From: Microthrixaceae bacterium
Lineage (GTDB): Bacteria > Actinomycetota > Acidimicrobiia > Acidimicrobiales > Acidimicrobilacustridaceae
Direction of reading: 5' to 3'
Length of the DNA: 11,888 bases
NCBI GenBank assembly: GCA_947455015.1
Contig: CANGMY010000027.1
Coordinates: forward strand, 1 to 11,888
Below the pieces are notes generated by a model. The model had not been told where the DNA came from and did no database searches. It saw nothing but the letters and a program-made list of their open reading frames with translations. Positions 1 through 7,119 of this stretch are shown here, piece by piece. Both the position numbers and the translations under genes were made by a program. Numbering within the stretch: position 1 is the first letter of the stretch; every line of letters begins with the position of its first letter.

Positions 1-27
1 GATGTTTTTGCCGGTGAGATCGCTCAC
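1..27 (-). CDS. Start of a probable third NAD-dependent epimerase/dehydratase paralogue (partial)
   Basis: Directly after the TAA of the neighbouring epimerase (28-30), the minus strand opens with GTG at 27-25 and reads MSDLTGKNI up to the window edge. This resembles the N-terminus of the paralogue at 957-1883, where LTGAKILLTG leads into the Rossmann glycine motif. A GGGAAC sequence about 9 nt upstream, inside the preceding gene, could serve as ribosome binding site. The zero-nucleotide junction (TAA then GTG) matches the junction between 1884-2687 and 957-1883. Only nine codons are visible, so the family call rests on N-terminal similarity and context and is an inference. Confidence 0.6.
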
Positions 28-954
28 TTACTTGTTCCCGTGACGCTTTTCGAAAGCATCGCGGATGCCATCACGCCAACTCACCTTGCACGGTCCGGTG
101 AGGGCAGCGCGCTTTGTGTTGTCGGTGACAGATCCGCGAAGTGTGCCTTCCACCGGGACGGAGTTGACGACAGGATCGATGCCAGCGAGTTCTCCGATGT
201 ATGCACACCATTCCTGCACGCTTGCTGGTTCATCGCCAGCCCAGTTCACGATGGTGGCTTCGGTTGACGAGGCACCGTCGAGCAGCGCTTCAGTCTGAGA
301 GGTGATGTCGTCGGTGTGGATCGGCATGTACATGCATGGATCCCAGCGGGTGGTGACGGCATTGCCGGCCATAAGAGCATCCATCTGCATGATGGGTAGG
401 CCGCCGGTGCCGTCGGGACCGTACGACGCGTTCATGCGGGCAATGGTCACGGGAAGATCGAACAGTCGTGCACACGTGCGAGCAACGGCCTCCTGGGAAA
501 TCTTCGACATCGAGTAACTCGGCGCATGGGCGGCATTGACATCGCCCAACGCGTCGGTTTCCTTGAACACGTGCCATGGATCGCCGTCGACCGGTGGCTT
601 GTAGACCGAGTGGGTCGACATCACGAGTGCGGCCTTCGCATTGCGGCAGTGATGGAGAAGAAGTCCAGTGCCTTCGGCGTTGGCGCGAATGGCAAAGTCG
701 TAGTCGAGGCCGGCGACCTGTACGACTGCAAGATGCAGCACGTAGGTGAAGTCCGTTGGCAATTCGCTGAAGTCGGGGTCGGCAAGATCGATCGACAGCG
801 TCTTCACGCCGACATCTTCGACCTGCTTGCGCGTGGCGGGATCACCGAAACGGGCAATGCCCCAAACCTCGTTGTCCTTGGCGAGATCGCGAGCCATGGG
901 GAATGCGATCTGACCAGCAGGGCCGGTGATGAGGATCTTCTCGTCGCTCAGCAT
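28..954 (-). CDS. NAD(P)-dependent epimerase/dehydratase-like extended SDR (second of the tandem set)
   Basis: A 308-aa extended short-chain dehydrogenase/reductase. Visible features are the N-terminal Rossmann motif GPAGQIA (residues 11-17) after strand EKILIT, the catalytic pair Tyr147-x3-Lys151 in YSMSK, a Ser/Thr pair near 113-114 that can supply the catalytic hydroxyl, and YGP at 178-180, typical of the family. Known members oxidise, reduce, epimerise or dehydrate sugars, sterols or other alcohols using NAD(P)(H) in the cytoplasm. The substrate here cannot be told. It is clearly paralogous to the 308-aa protein at 957-1883: they share RF.D...R..VE..GV, NAEG, ETD.LGD, SYS/TYS.SK and IAR...YGP. 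ATG lies 2 nt after the upstream TGA (TGA-AC-ATG), with AAGGG about 8 nt before it, so translation is probably coupled. The call is sure at superfamily level only. Confidence 0.9.
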   Translation of the reverse strand: MLSDEKILITGPAGQIAFPMARDLAKDNEVWGIARFGDPATRKQVEDVGVKTLSIDLADPDFSELPTDFTYVLHLAVVQVAGLDYDFAIRANAEGTGLLLHHCRNAKAALVMSTHSVYKPPVDGDPWHVFKETDALGDVNAAHAPSYSMSKISQEAVARTCARLFDLPVTIARMNASYGPDGTGGLPIMQMDALMAGNAVTTRWDPCMYMPIHTDDITSQTEALLDGASSTEATIVNWAGDEPASVQEWCAYIGELAGIDPVVNSVPVEGTLRGSVTDNTKRAALTGPCKVSWRDGIRDAFEKRHGNK

Positions 955-956
955 GT

Positions 957-1883
957 TCAGCCCTTAAACAAATCGGGGAAGCAGTTCTGGGCCATCTCGC
1001 GGAATCCCTCACGCCATTCAACGGTGGGCGTCCAGCCGAGACCGAGCAGCTTCGACGGGTCAACCGGATTCGGCGGGATGCACTGTTCGCTCACGACGAG
1101 AGGAATTTCAACTCCGGTGAGATTGGTGAGTTCAGCGGTCCACTCTTCGATGCTCACGAGTTCAGGTGCACACCAGTTGTAGATGGGAGCAGGAATTGCT
1201 GCTTGCTCGAGTAAGTAGGGAAGTGATCCGAAGATGTCGCGATCGTGCAGGAAGCAATGCGTGTTCGGTGCATCGGCGCTGATCGTGGTCGGGATTCCCA
1301 TTTGCGCAAGTGTGACCATCATCTGCGGCCAACCATGACCGGGGCCATACGGAACATCGAGTCGGGCGATAACGGCGGGAACACCGAAGCGCTTCGACGC
1401 GTACTTCACTGCCGACTCTGCTGCGATCTTTGAGATCGAGTATGTCGTCATGAAGCCCATGGCGCGGTGGTTATCGCCAAGGTCGTCAGTTTCGACGTGG
1501 CTCACGTGTCCGTTTGGTTCGTACACGGCGCAAGACGAGCAATGAAAGAACGCCTTGACGCCTTTCACGCGTTCAATAAGGAGCGCGACGCCTTCAGCGT
1601 TTGCTGCGAGGTCTCGATCGAAGTTGTTCGACTTCGCGACTGCCATGTTGATGACGTAGTCGAGTCCATCGGGGATCTCATCGAACGACGCAGTTTCAAG
1701 ATCAATGGCAACCGGGATTACTCCGTCGGCCTCGACCTTGGCGCGCGAATCGGCGTCGGCGAAACGTGACGTTCCGTACACGGTGTTGCCAGCAGCAACG
1801 AGGTTGCGGGCGAGGGGCCCGGCAACCTGTCCGGTAACGCCGGTAAGCAGAATTTTTGCTCCAGTGAGCGGTGCAGGTGTCAT
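957..1883 (-). CDS. NAD(P)-dependent epimerase/dehydratase-like extended SDR (first of the tandem set)
   Basis: A 308-aa extended SDR. The cofactor motif is GVTGQVA (residues 15-21), preceded by strand AKILLT. The catalytic pair is Tyr148-x3-Lys152 (YSISK), with Ser116/Ser117 in the CSS stretch as candidate catalytic serine. YGPGHG follows at 179-184. The C-terminal half, which sets substrate choice in this family, contains the CFLHDRDI segment (210-217), equivalent to the HTDDI segment of the downstream paralogue. The ATG directly abuts the TAA of the gene at 1884-2687, and the stop is 2 nt before the next start, so all three are almost certainly one transcript and translationally coupled. 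The substrate is unknown. Company with acyl-CoA dehydrogenases and other SDRs suggests oxidation or reduction of a hydroxyl/keto group in a catabolic route, which is inference. Confidence 0.9.
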   Translation of the reverse strand: MTPAPLTGAKILLTGVTGQVAGPLARNLVAAGNTVYGTSRFADADSRAKVEADGVIPVAIDLETASFDEIPDGLDYVINMAVAKSNNFDRDLAANAEGVALLIERVKGVKAFFHCSSCAVYEPNGHVSHVETDDLGDNHRAMGFMTTYSISKIAAESAVKYASKRFGVPAVIARLDVPYGPGHGWPQMMVTLAQMGIPTTISADAPNTHCFLHDRDIFGSLPYLLEQAAIPAPIYNWCAPELVSIEEWTAELTNLTGVEIPLVVSEQCIPPNPVDPSKLLGLGWTPTVEWREGFREMAQNCFPDLFKG

Positions 1884-2687
1884 TTAGATCTTGTCCGTGA
1901 AGTCGTCGGTACCAAAGTTGGTCTGTTGGAACGGGCTCGTCCACACATGCGTGGCGAGGCCGCTTTCGTTGATTGCTTTCGCGATTTTCGCGTAACCCTT
2001 TTCCCAGCCCTTTTCGGCATCGTGGTCAAGGAAGTGGAGCTGCAGGAATCGGCGTGGACCGGCAGCAGGCCGCACAACATCGGCGGGCGCATCGTCAGAA
2101 AGGGGAATGACGGTGCCGCTGCCGACGAGGTCGGGTCCCCACTTCTTTGTGAACGCGTTCTGCAGCCAGTTCTTGCGGAACCAAGCATCCCATTCGTCGT
2201 GAGTCACGCCTTCATTGAGATCGCCAGCGACGACGACAACTCCCGGGTAGCCGTGATCGAGGCCGAGCTCGATCGTGCAGCCTTTGGGATCGCGCTGTTC
2301 GCTCCAGCGCATGTCATAAAGGAGTGTGTGGATGTGGTCGCGCTCGGCGAACATGCGACCTTGCTGGTGCAGCATGTTGACGTTGTCGACGTTCCAGCGG
2401 TTGCACTCTTCGGTCGTGCCCTTCTGCCACCAGTAGACCGCGAGGTATGACCCGGTCTTGGGGTCGGGGGTCATGTCGTTAGTGGCTTTTGAGCGCAACT
2501 TCTTCAGGCGGCGCGTGGCAACAAAGCGGTCGCCGGCGAACACGTTGGGGCCCATGAGGCAGCCCGAATAGAAGTGGTCGTGCTCGTACCAGCGGTTATA
2601 GGCGACTTCGTAGCCTTCATGAGGCTCGACCATCGTGAACAGGAAGGTCCCGACCTTTACCGGGTAGTCCTTTTCTGAAAGTGCCAC
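1884..2687 (-). CDS. Uncharacterised protein, possible EthD-like/dimeric alpha-beta-barrel fold
   Basis: A 267-aa soluble protein with no signal peptide or membrane segment. I do not recognise a named family. The N-terminal half starts with a beta strand (GTFLFTMVEP, 13-22) and then an aromatic, acidic and His-rich segment, NRWYEHDHFYSG (31-42), followed by a GP...AGDRFVATRR strand. That order recalls EthD-like/dimeric alpha-beta-barrel proteins. The C-terminal half repeats the pattern loosely: a VVVVAGDL strand (150-157), a WDAWFRKNW helix (166-174), an FLQLHFLDHD strand (214-223) and a helix. Two ferredoxin-like domains are therefore plausible. Trp, His and Asp/Glu are abundant. The start is GTG at 2687, supported by the strong GAGGGGG ribosome site 4 nt upstream. 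Its TAA abuts the ATG of the epimerase, so it probably works in the same pathway. Fold assignment is inference. Confidence 0.85.
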   Translation of the reverse strand: MALSEKDYPVKVGTFLFTMVEPHEGYEVAYNRWYEHDHFYSGCLMGPNVFAGDRFVATRRLKKLRSKATNDMTPDPKTGSYLAVYWWQKGTTEECNRWNVDNVNMLHQQGRMFAERDHIHTLLYDMRWSEQRDPKGCTIELGLDHGYPGVVVVAGDLNEGVTHDEWDAWFRKNWLQNAFTKKWGPDLVGSGTVIPLSDDAPADVVRPAAGPRRFLQLHFLDHDAEKGWEKGYAKIAKAINESGLATHVWTSPFQQTNFGTDDFTDKI

Positions 2688-2690
2688 GTT

Positions 2691-2698
2691 TCCCCCTC
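2691..2698 (-). promoter_or_regulatory. Ribosome binding site deciding a GTG start
   Basis: On the minus strand GAGGGGGA lies just ahead of AAC and GTG (2687). It is one of the best Shine-Dalgarno matches in the window and fixes the start of the 267-aa protein at GTG. It sits in the 42-nt gap after the surface-protein stop, so this gene can be translated independently of the gene upstream even if they share a transcript. Confidence 0.65.
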
Positions 2699-2729
2699 GG
2701 AATCTGTGAGGAGGCCACGTTACTTCCGA

Positions 2730-5369
2730 TCAGACAGTCGATCTCCGGCGAGAGACCAACACGAGAAGGCCGCCCAGCAAGAGGCCGAGGCCGCCGATTC
2801 CGAGGAGTTGGCTGATGTCTGAGCCGGTGGACGGGAGGCCACCACCATCGGCTTCGACGATCACGGAGGCTGATGCGGTGTTGTTGTCGCCGTTGTTGTC
2901 GGGGTTGTCCGATTCGACGAAGACGGAATTGATCGCGGTTCCAGCTTCAGTGGCCCTCGCCGTGATGGTGTTCGTGGCGCTTTCGCCGACAGCGAGGGAA
3001 CCAACTGTCCAGACGCCTGTTGCGTCATCGACGGACCCAGTAGAGGGCGACGAGGAAATGAATATCACCGCGCCGACGGCGTTGTCTTCAATGACAACGA
3101 CGTTTCCAGCATCGCCGGGGCCATTGTTCGTGACGGTCACCGTGTAGGTGATCGTGTCGCCGATTTTGGCCCGATCGGTTGATGCAGTTTTTGTCGCTTC
3201 AAGTTCAGCAACTGGGACAACCACATTCGTGGTGGAGTCAGTAGCGGTGGACGGATCGGTTGTGGGTGTCGTGGACGATGCCGTTGCGGTGTTGATGAGT
3301 GTTCCGCCGGCAAGGGGAATATCGACGGTGTACGAAATTGTCACGATGTCGCCGGGTTCGAGATCGCCAAGTGCACACGTCATGGTCTGATTCGTCACTG
3401 TGCAGTTCTGGGGCAGGGCAATGACGGTGACATCGGTCGGAAGCGCATCGGAGACTGATGTTGAGTGAGCGGTACTCGGACCAATATTTTCGACGACAAC
3501 GGTGTAATCGAGTGGTTGTCCGGCGACTGCATCGCTCACGGACTGTTTGCGTAGATAGAGGTCGGCGCTTGCGCCCACGGTGATCGTCGCTTGGGTAGTC
3601 GGCGAGTTAGTGCCCGTCGATGTTGCCGAAGCGGTATCGGTGAGAGTTGTTCCGTCAGCAAGGTCGGGGTCGGTCACTCCGACCACAGTGATAACGGCGG
3701 TGGAGCCCCCGGCGAGCGATCCAATTGCGCACGACACCGTCACCGGAGTTGAAGGGCTGACTTGGCAGTCGCCATTGTTCGAGTCGTTTTCCCATCCAAT
3801 TGCAATGGGTTGGAACCCATCGGGGATGGTGTCAGTGACGACGAGGTCCGAAGCGGTTGCTGTTTGGCCGTTATTAAGGACGCCGATAAGCACCGAGTCC
3901 GTATCGCCAGCAAGCACGTTTGGCAGGACCGCGATCTTCGCAATGTCGAGGTTCGCCGGGGTGAGAGCGGCAACGGAGAGGCCAGCAATCGACGCATTGT
4001 TTGACTGGTCGTAATCGTTCGTTGTCGAAGTGACTCGCGCAGTGTTCATGTAGGAAGTCGAAGAGCCAACTGACGGAGCAAGAATGGTGATCTGAAACTG
4101 CGAGGTTGCATTCGGCTGCATGGTGCCAACTGCACACGTGATGGTTCCGCTCACGTCAGCGCAGCCATTCGGCAAGGCTCCGCTCACGGTGAGACCGGCG
4201 GGGAGGATGTCAGTAACGGTCACGCCTGAAGCAACGGCGGGGCCATTGTTTGTCGCGATGAGGGTCATTGTCGTTGTGCCGGCCGAAAGAATGTCTGCGG
4301 GATCAAAGTTCTTCTTGATCGAGACATCAGCGGCAATAGGCACCGGGGTGCTCACTGTGTTGGTGTTGAACGTGTCGGTTGCACCGAGCCCATCAGTCGC
4401 AGCGACGGTCGCGAAGTTGTTGATCGTGTTCCCACTCGCACTGGGAAGGATCTTCGCTTGGAACGTCACCTCGACGAGTTCTCCAGGGCTGATTACTACT
4501 GGCGGATTCGGCGATGTTGACGGTCGAAAGGTGAGCGTTCGAGTACCGGGGTCGTAGGTGCCCGGTGCCATTAGCGAACCGTCGACATAGTCGATACCGG
4601 CAGGAAGTACGTCAGAGACAACGACATCGGAAGTCGCGCTTCCGCCTTCATTTTCAATACCGATTGTGTAGGTCACCGTGTCGCCGACGTTTACCGGTCC
4701 AGAGGGGGTGACCGTCTTGGTGGCGAGCACACACGAAGGACTACCGAACGAAACGTCGTCAAGGAAGTTGCCAATCGTCGGATTACCTGAACCAGTCGAA
4801 ACTGCCTCGAATGCGAATCGCGTAATGGTTTGGTTGGCGGGAACGACGTAGGTGCCGGTGTGGCGACCCCATCCGGCAGTGGTGTCAGAAAAAACCGCAT
4901 TCTCGACACCGGGAACGCCAGGTGAACCGATGACAACGCGCATTGTGTCGGTTCCTTGTCGCGCTCGATGCGCAAGAGACCATGTAAGTGTTTGACCGGG
5001 TGTTGTCGGAAGATCTTGGTAAAGCGCTGCAGTTTGCGTCGCGTTGATCTCGGCGAACTGGCGACCTTCGAACGCCGTCACACCATTAAACGGTGTGCTC
5101 CAGATTTCGATTTTTTTATCTGTTGCCGTCGTCGACCACCCAGGCACCGTGTTGTCGAGAAGTTGGCGGTAGGTGTTGTTGGGAATGACAGGTGCTTCGA
5201 AACCGCCGTTGTCGAGTTGGCTCGGCGAAGGCGGGCAGGAGGTCGCCGCAAGCGCAGGAGTCGAAGAACTCGCGACCGACGCAACAGAAAGTGCGAAGCC
5301 GGATGCAACGAGCGCCATCGCCGTAAGAAGACGAAGCGCGTTTGACCAACGAAGAAGGGGAATCCGCAT
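2730..5369 (-). CDS. Secreted, sortase-anchored DUF11-repeat surface protein
   Basis: An 879-aa surface protein. Residues 1-41 form a Sec signal peptide: a basic start, a hydrophobic core around 12-31 and a likely cut after ALA (39-41). Residues 50-210 form a beta-rich domain with NGGFE at its start, a VPGW turn and FLDDVSF at its end, resembling jelly-roll (DUF642/galactose-binding-like) modules. Five DUF11-type immunoglobulin-like repeats follow at about 214-340, 345-466, 472-598, 601-717 and 720-840. Each has a GDT/Y.V...N.G core, V.DxLPxG-like turns in most copies and a conserved NTATA/NxASA-like end. The C-terminus has LPSTG (845-849), a hydrophobic helix (about 855-872) and RRR, a classical sortase signal. 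The protein is rich in Thr, Ser, Asn and Val, with few basic residues. It lies between enzyme genes with 45 and 42-nt gaps. A role in adhesion or cell-surface structure is likely; the partner is unknown. Confidence 0.93.
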   Translation of the reverse strand: MRIPLLRWSNALRLLTAMALVASGFALSVASVASSSTPALAATSCPPSPSQLDNGGFEAPVIPNNTYRQLLDNTVPGWSTTATDKKIEIWSTPFNGVTAFEGRQFAEINATQTAALYQDLPTTPGQTLTWSLAHRARQGTDTMRVVIGSPGVPGVENAVFSDTTAGWGRHTGTYVVPANQTITRFAFEAVSTGSGNPTIGNFLDDVSFGSPSCVLATKTVTPSGPVNVGDTVTYTIGIENEGGSATSDVVVSDVLPAGIDYVDGSLMAPGTYDPGTRTLTFRPSTSPNPPVVISPGELVEVTFQAKILPSASGNTINNFATVAATDGLGATDTFNTNTVSTPVPIAADVSIKKNFDPADILSAGTTTMTLIATNNGPAVASGVTVTDILPAGLTVSGALPNGCADVSGTITCAVGTMQPNATSQFQITILAPSVGSSTSYMNTARVTSTTNDYDQSNNASIAGLSVAALTPANLDIAKIAVLPNVLAGDTDSVLIGVLNNGQTATASDLVVTDTIPDGFQPIAIGWENDSNNGDCQVSPSTPVTVSCAIGSLAGGSTAVITVVGVTDPDLADGTTLTDTASATSTGTNSPTTQATITVGASADLYLRKQSVSDAVAGQPLDYTVVVENIGPSTAHSTSVSDALPTDVTVIALPQNCTVTNQTMTCALGDLEPGDIVTISYTVDIPLAGGTLINTATASSTTPTTDPSTATDSTTNVVVPVAELEATKTASTDRAKIGDTITYTVTVTNNGPGDAGNVVVIEDNAVGAVIFISSSPSTGSVDDATGVWTVGSLAVGESATNTITARATEAGTAINSVFVESDNPDNNGDNNTASASVIVEADGGGLPSTGSDISQLLGIGGLGLLLGGLLVLVSRRRSTV

Positions 5370-5373
5370 TTTC

Positions 5374-5400
5374 GAAGACTACGGCAGCGCCACAGTCTTC
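5374..5400 (-). promoter_or_regulatory. Imperfect hairpin ending 4 nt before the surface-protein start codon
   Basis: Within the 45-nt gap between the luciferase-like gene and the surface-protein gene, GAAGACT (5374-5380) and AGTCTTC (5394-5400) form a perfect 7-bp inverted repeat. A nested GGC/GCC stem (5383-5385 with 5389-5391) closes an AGC loop, separated by AC on each side. In the minus-strand mRNA the stem ends four nucleotides before ATG and occupies the place where a ribosome binding site would be; no good Shine-Dalgarno sequence is visible. No U-tract follows in either direction, so a simple intrinsic terminator is unlikely. It may be a translation-control structure, a protein-binding operator or a weak terminator of the preceding operon. 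Confidence 0.4.
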
Positions 5401-5414
5401 AATGGTTAGTGGTC

Positions 5415-6326
5415 CTACCGCTTGAGGAGCGGGCCGACCTGTGTGCCGAAGGCCTCGACCTGCTCGGCGTATTCAGCGGCGCTATCGGTATCGAACTTGA
5501 CCTGAAGTTGGTTGACCTCGGCCGGGGTTTCGGCCAACAGCGCTTCAGCGATCTGTTCCGGCGAGCCGGAATAGCAGGGCTGACGGCGTTCTGATTTCGG
5601 GGTGCCGACGTAGATATAGGGAATGACCACGTGGCCGACAGCCATGGGGTCGCCGCTCTTGCCGAGCTTCTCTCGGGTGGCGAGCAAGAGGTCGAGGCCT
5701 TCACGAGTGGCGGGGCCCTGAGGCAGCCAGCCTTCATAGGCTGCGGCGCGACGGATGGCCGGCTTTGATGATCCGCCGATCCAGATCGGGGGACGAGGCG
5801 ACTGCACCGGACGCGGGAGCGCACCCATGTTTCCGACGTAGGTGTTGGAAAGGGCTTCGGCAAAGTCGACGAGTGTCGAATCGGTGAGCGAACCGCGATC
5901 GGCGAACGAAACGCCAAGTGCATCGAACTCTGCTTCAACGTGCCCGGCCCCAATGCCAGCGATCGCGCGTCCGCCGGAAAGGTGGTCGAGTGTTTCGAAG
6001 CTCTTCGCCGCAGTGAGCGCGTGTCGATACGCAATCACGAAGACATGGCTCAGTAGTGCAACGTTCTCGGTTGCCGAAGCAAGAAAGCCGAGCGTGGTGA
6101 GACAGTCCTGCCACCACAGGCCCATTGCCGCGGCCTTCTCTTCAGGAATCGCGATGTGATCGCACACCGCGACGTAGAAGTAGCCACTGCGATCGGCGGC
6201 TTGCGCGATGCGCACCAGGTCAGCGGGGGTTGCACTGCCTTCCCACTTCGCGGCGTAGAGCGAACTTTGTGACTGAATCGGCAACTGCGTGCCGTAGACG
6301 AGGGTTCCTTTGGGGATTTCAAGCAT
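5415..6326 (-). CDS. Luciferase-like monooxygenase-family (LLM) oxidoreductase, probably F420-dependent
   Basis: A 303-aa cytoplasmic TIM-barrel protein of the bacterial luciferase-like family. Family marks, in order, are the VCDHIAIP strand with its Asp-His pair (residues 54-61), a YRHALTAAKSFETLDHLSGG segment (100-119), the glycine-rich GIGAGHVEAEFDALG loop (124-138), an Asp-Arg near 143-144, the PPIWIGG strand (179-185) and the late GSPEQIAEALL helix (254-264) that closes the barrel. Family members use FMN or coenzyme F420; in actinobacteria this LLM type is most often F420-dependent, but the cofactor cannot be proved from sequence. ATG at 6326 lies 22 nt after the SDR stop, with a weak CAGG just upstream, so it probably shares that transcript. 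It may perform a redox step on the same substrate as its SDR neighbours. Confidence 0.9.
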   Translation of the reverse strand: MLEIPKGTLVYGTQLPIQSQSSLYAAKWEGSATPADLVRIAQAADRSGYFYVAVCDHIAIPEEKAAAMGLWWQDCLTTLGFLASATENVALLSHVFVIAYRHALTAAKSFETLDHLSGGRAIAGIGAGHVEAEFDALGVSFADRGSLTDSTLVDFAEALSNTYVGNMGALPRPVQSPRPPIWIGGSSKPAIRRAAAYEGWLPQGPATREGLDLLLATREKLGKSGDPMAVGHVVIPYIYVGTPKSERRQPCYSGSPEQIAEALLAETPAEVNQLQVKFDTDSAAEYAEQVEAFGTQVGPLLKR

Positions 6327-6348
6327 GCCTGTGACGATAGTTCTTGGC

Positions 6349-7119
6349 TCAGAGCCCTAAGAACGAACCGCCGTCGCACACGATGGTCTGTCCGCTGACA
6401 TAGCCCGAGTCGGGTCCGGCGAGGAATGCCACGACGCCGCCGATGTCCTCGGTGGGATCGCCGATTCGGCCAAGCGGTGTGCGCGCTTCGATCGCACCAC
6501 GAAGTGTGGGCACCTGACTGAACGCACTTGCGAGAGCCGGAGTTTCTGCCACTGGTGCGATGCAGTTCACGCAAATGCCATCTGGTCCCCATTCGCGAGC
6601 GAGCGATTTTGCGATTGCTCGTTGCGCGGCTTTGGATGGGGAATACAGGGGGATATTTGCGCTGCCCTCAACGCCCGAGGGGGAGGTGACGAGAACGAGT
6701 CGACCTTGGTCGCTCGCTTTCAGATGGGGATACGAAAGTTGCGCGCACCAAAAACTTGCCCACGCCGATGTTCGTGACATTTGGAACCACGCGTCGGCCG
6801 GGGTTTCTTCGAGTCGACTCGCATGTCCGCCTGCGAATGCGTTGTGCACCATCACATCGATTCGGCCGTGCGACGAAACGGTTTCATCAATACACGCGGC
6901 AATTGATTCGCGTGTGGTGACGTCGGTGACGATGCATTCGGCCAAACCGCCTTCGGCGCGAATTGCGTCGGCCACCGGTTCGCCAGTTTCCGCGCGTCGT
7001 GCAGCGATCACGACATGCGCTCCGAGCGAAGCGAGTTTGCGTGCGATTCCTTCGCCAACACCTTGACCAGCGCCGGTCACAATTGCGACGCGCCCTTCGA
7101 GAGATCGATTTACATCCAC
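6349..7119 (-). CDS. Classical short-chain dehydrogenase/reductase, catalytically complete
   Basis: A 256-aa classical SDR, counting from the GTG at 7119, which overlaps the preceding gene by 10 nt and follows GGTGGA. This start gives the usual SDR length and an N-terminus VDVNRSLEGRVAIVTG; an upstream ATG at 7176 adds 19 residues with no SDR character. It shows TGAGQGVG (residues 15-22) for cofactor binding, Asp66 in VTDV, HNAFAGG in place of the usual NNAG, Ser146, Tyr159 and Lys163 (YSPSK), and a C-terminal VCDGG strand. The enzyme should oxidise or reduce a hydroxy/keto group with NAD(P)(H), for example a 3-hydroxyacyl-CoA or cyclic alcohol. It is translationally coupled to the degenerate SDR at 7110-7694, with which it shares the KS.AR.WGP.GI.VN segment. 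A heteromer is plausible. Confidence 0.92.
   Translation of the reverse strand: MDVNRSLEGRVAIVTGAGQGVGEGIARKLASLGAHVVIAARRAETGEPVADAIRAEGGLAECIVTDVTTRESIAACIDETVSSHGRIDVMVHNAFAGGHASRLEETPADAWFQMSRTSAWASFWCAQLSYPHLKASDQGRLVLVTSPSGVEGSANIPLYSPSKAAQRAIAKSLAREWGPDGICVNCIAPVAETPALASAFSQVPTLRGAIEARTPLGRIGDPTEDIGGVVAFLAGPDSGYVSGQTIVCDGGSFLGL

Noticed and set aside
14..27. GTGAG/CTCAC inverted repeat near a run of five T
   Set aside because: It first looked like a terminator after the epimerase, but the T-run is on the wrong side for minus-strand transcription and the bases read as the start of the next coupled gene.
526..1182. 218-aa open frame on the plus strand
   Set aside because: It lies antisense across two well-supported epimerase genes, spans their junction and shows no recognisable domain.
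3580..4014. 144-aa and similar Val/Ser-rich plus-strand frames opposite the surface protein
   Set aside because: The repetitive Thr/Val/Asn coding of the DUF11 repeats leaves long antisense frames by composition; no independent signal is seen.
2730..5369. Repeats within the surface-protein gene as DNA repeats or a mobile element
   Set aside because: The periodicity is at protein level (DUF11 domains) with diverged DNA; there are no terminal inverted repeats or target duplications.
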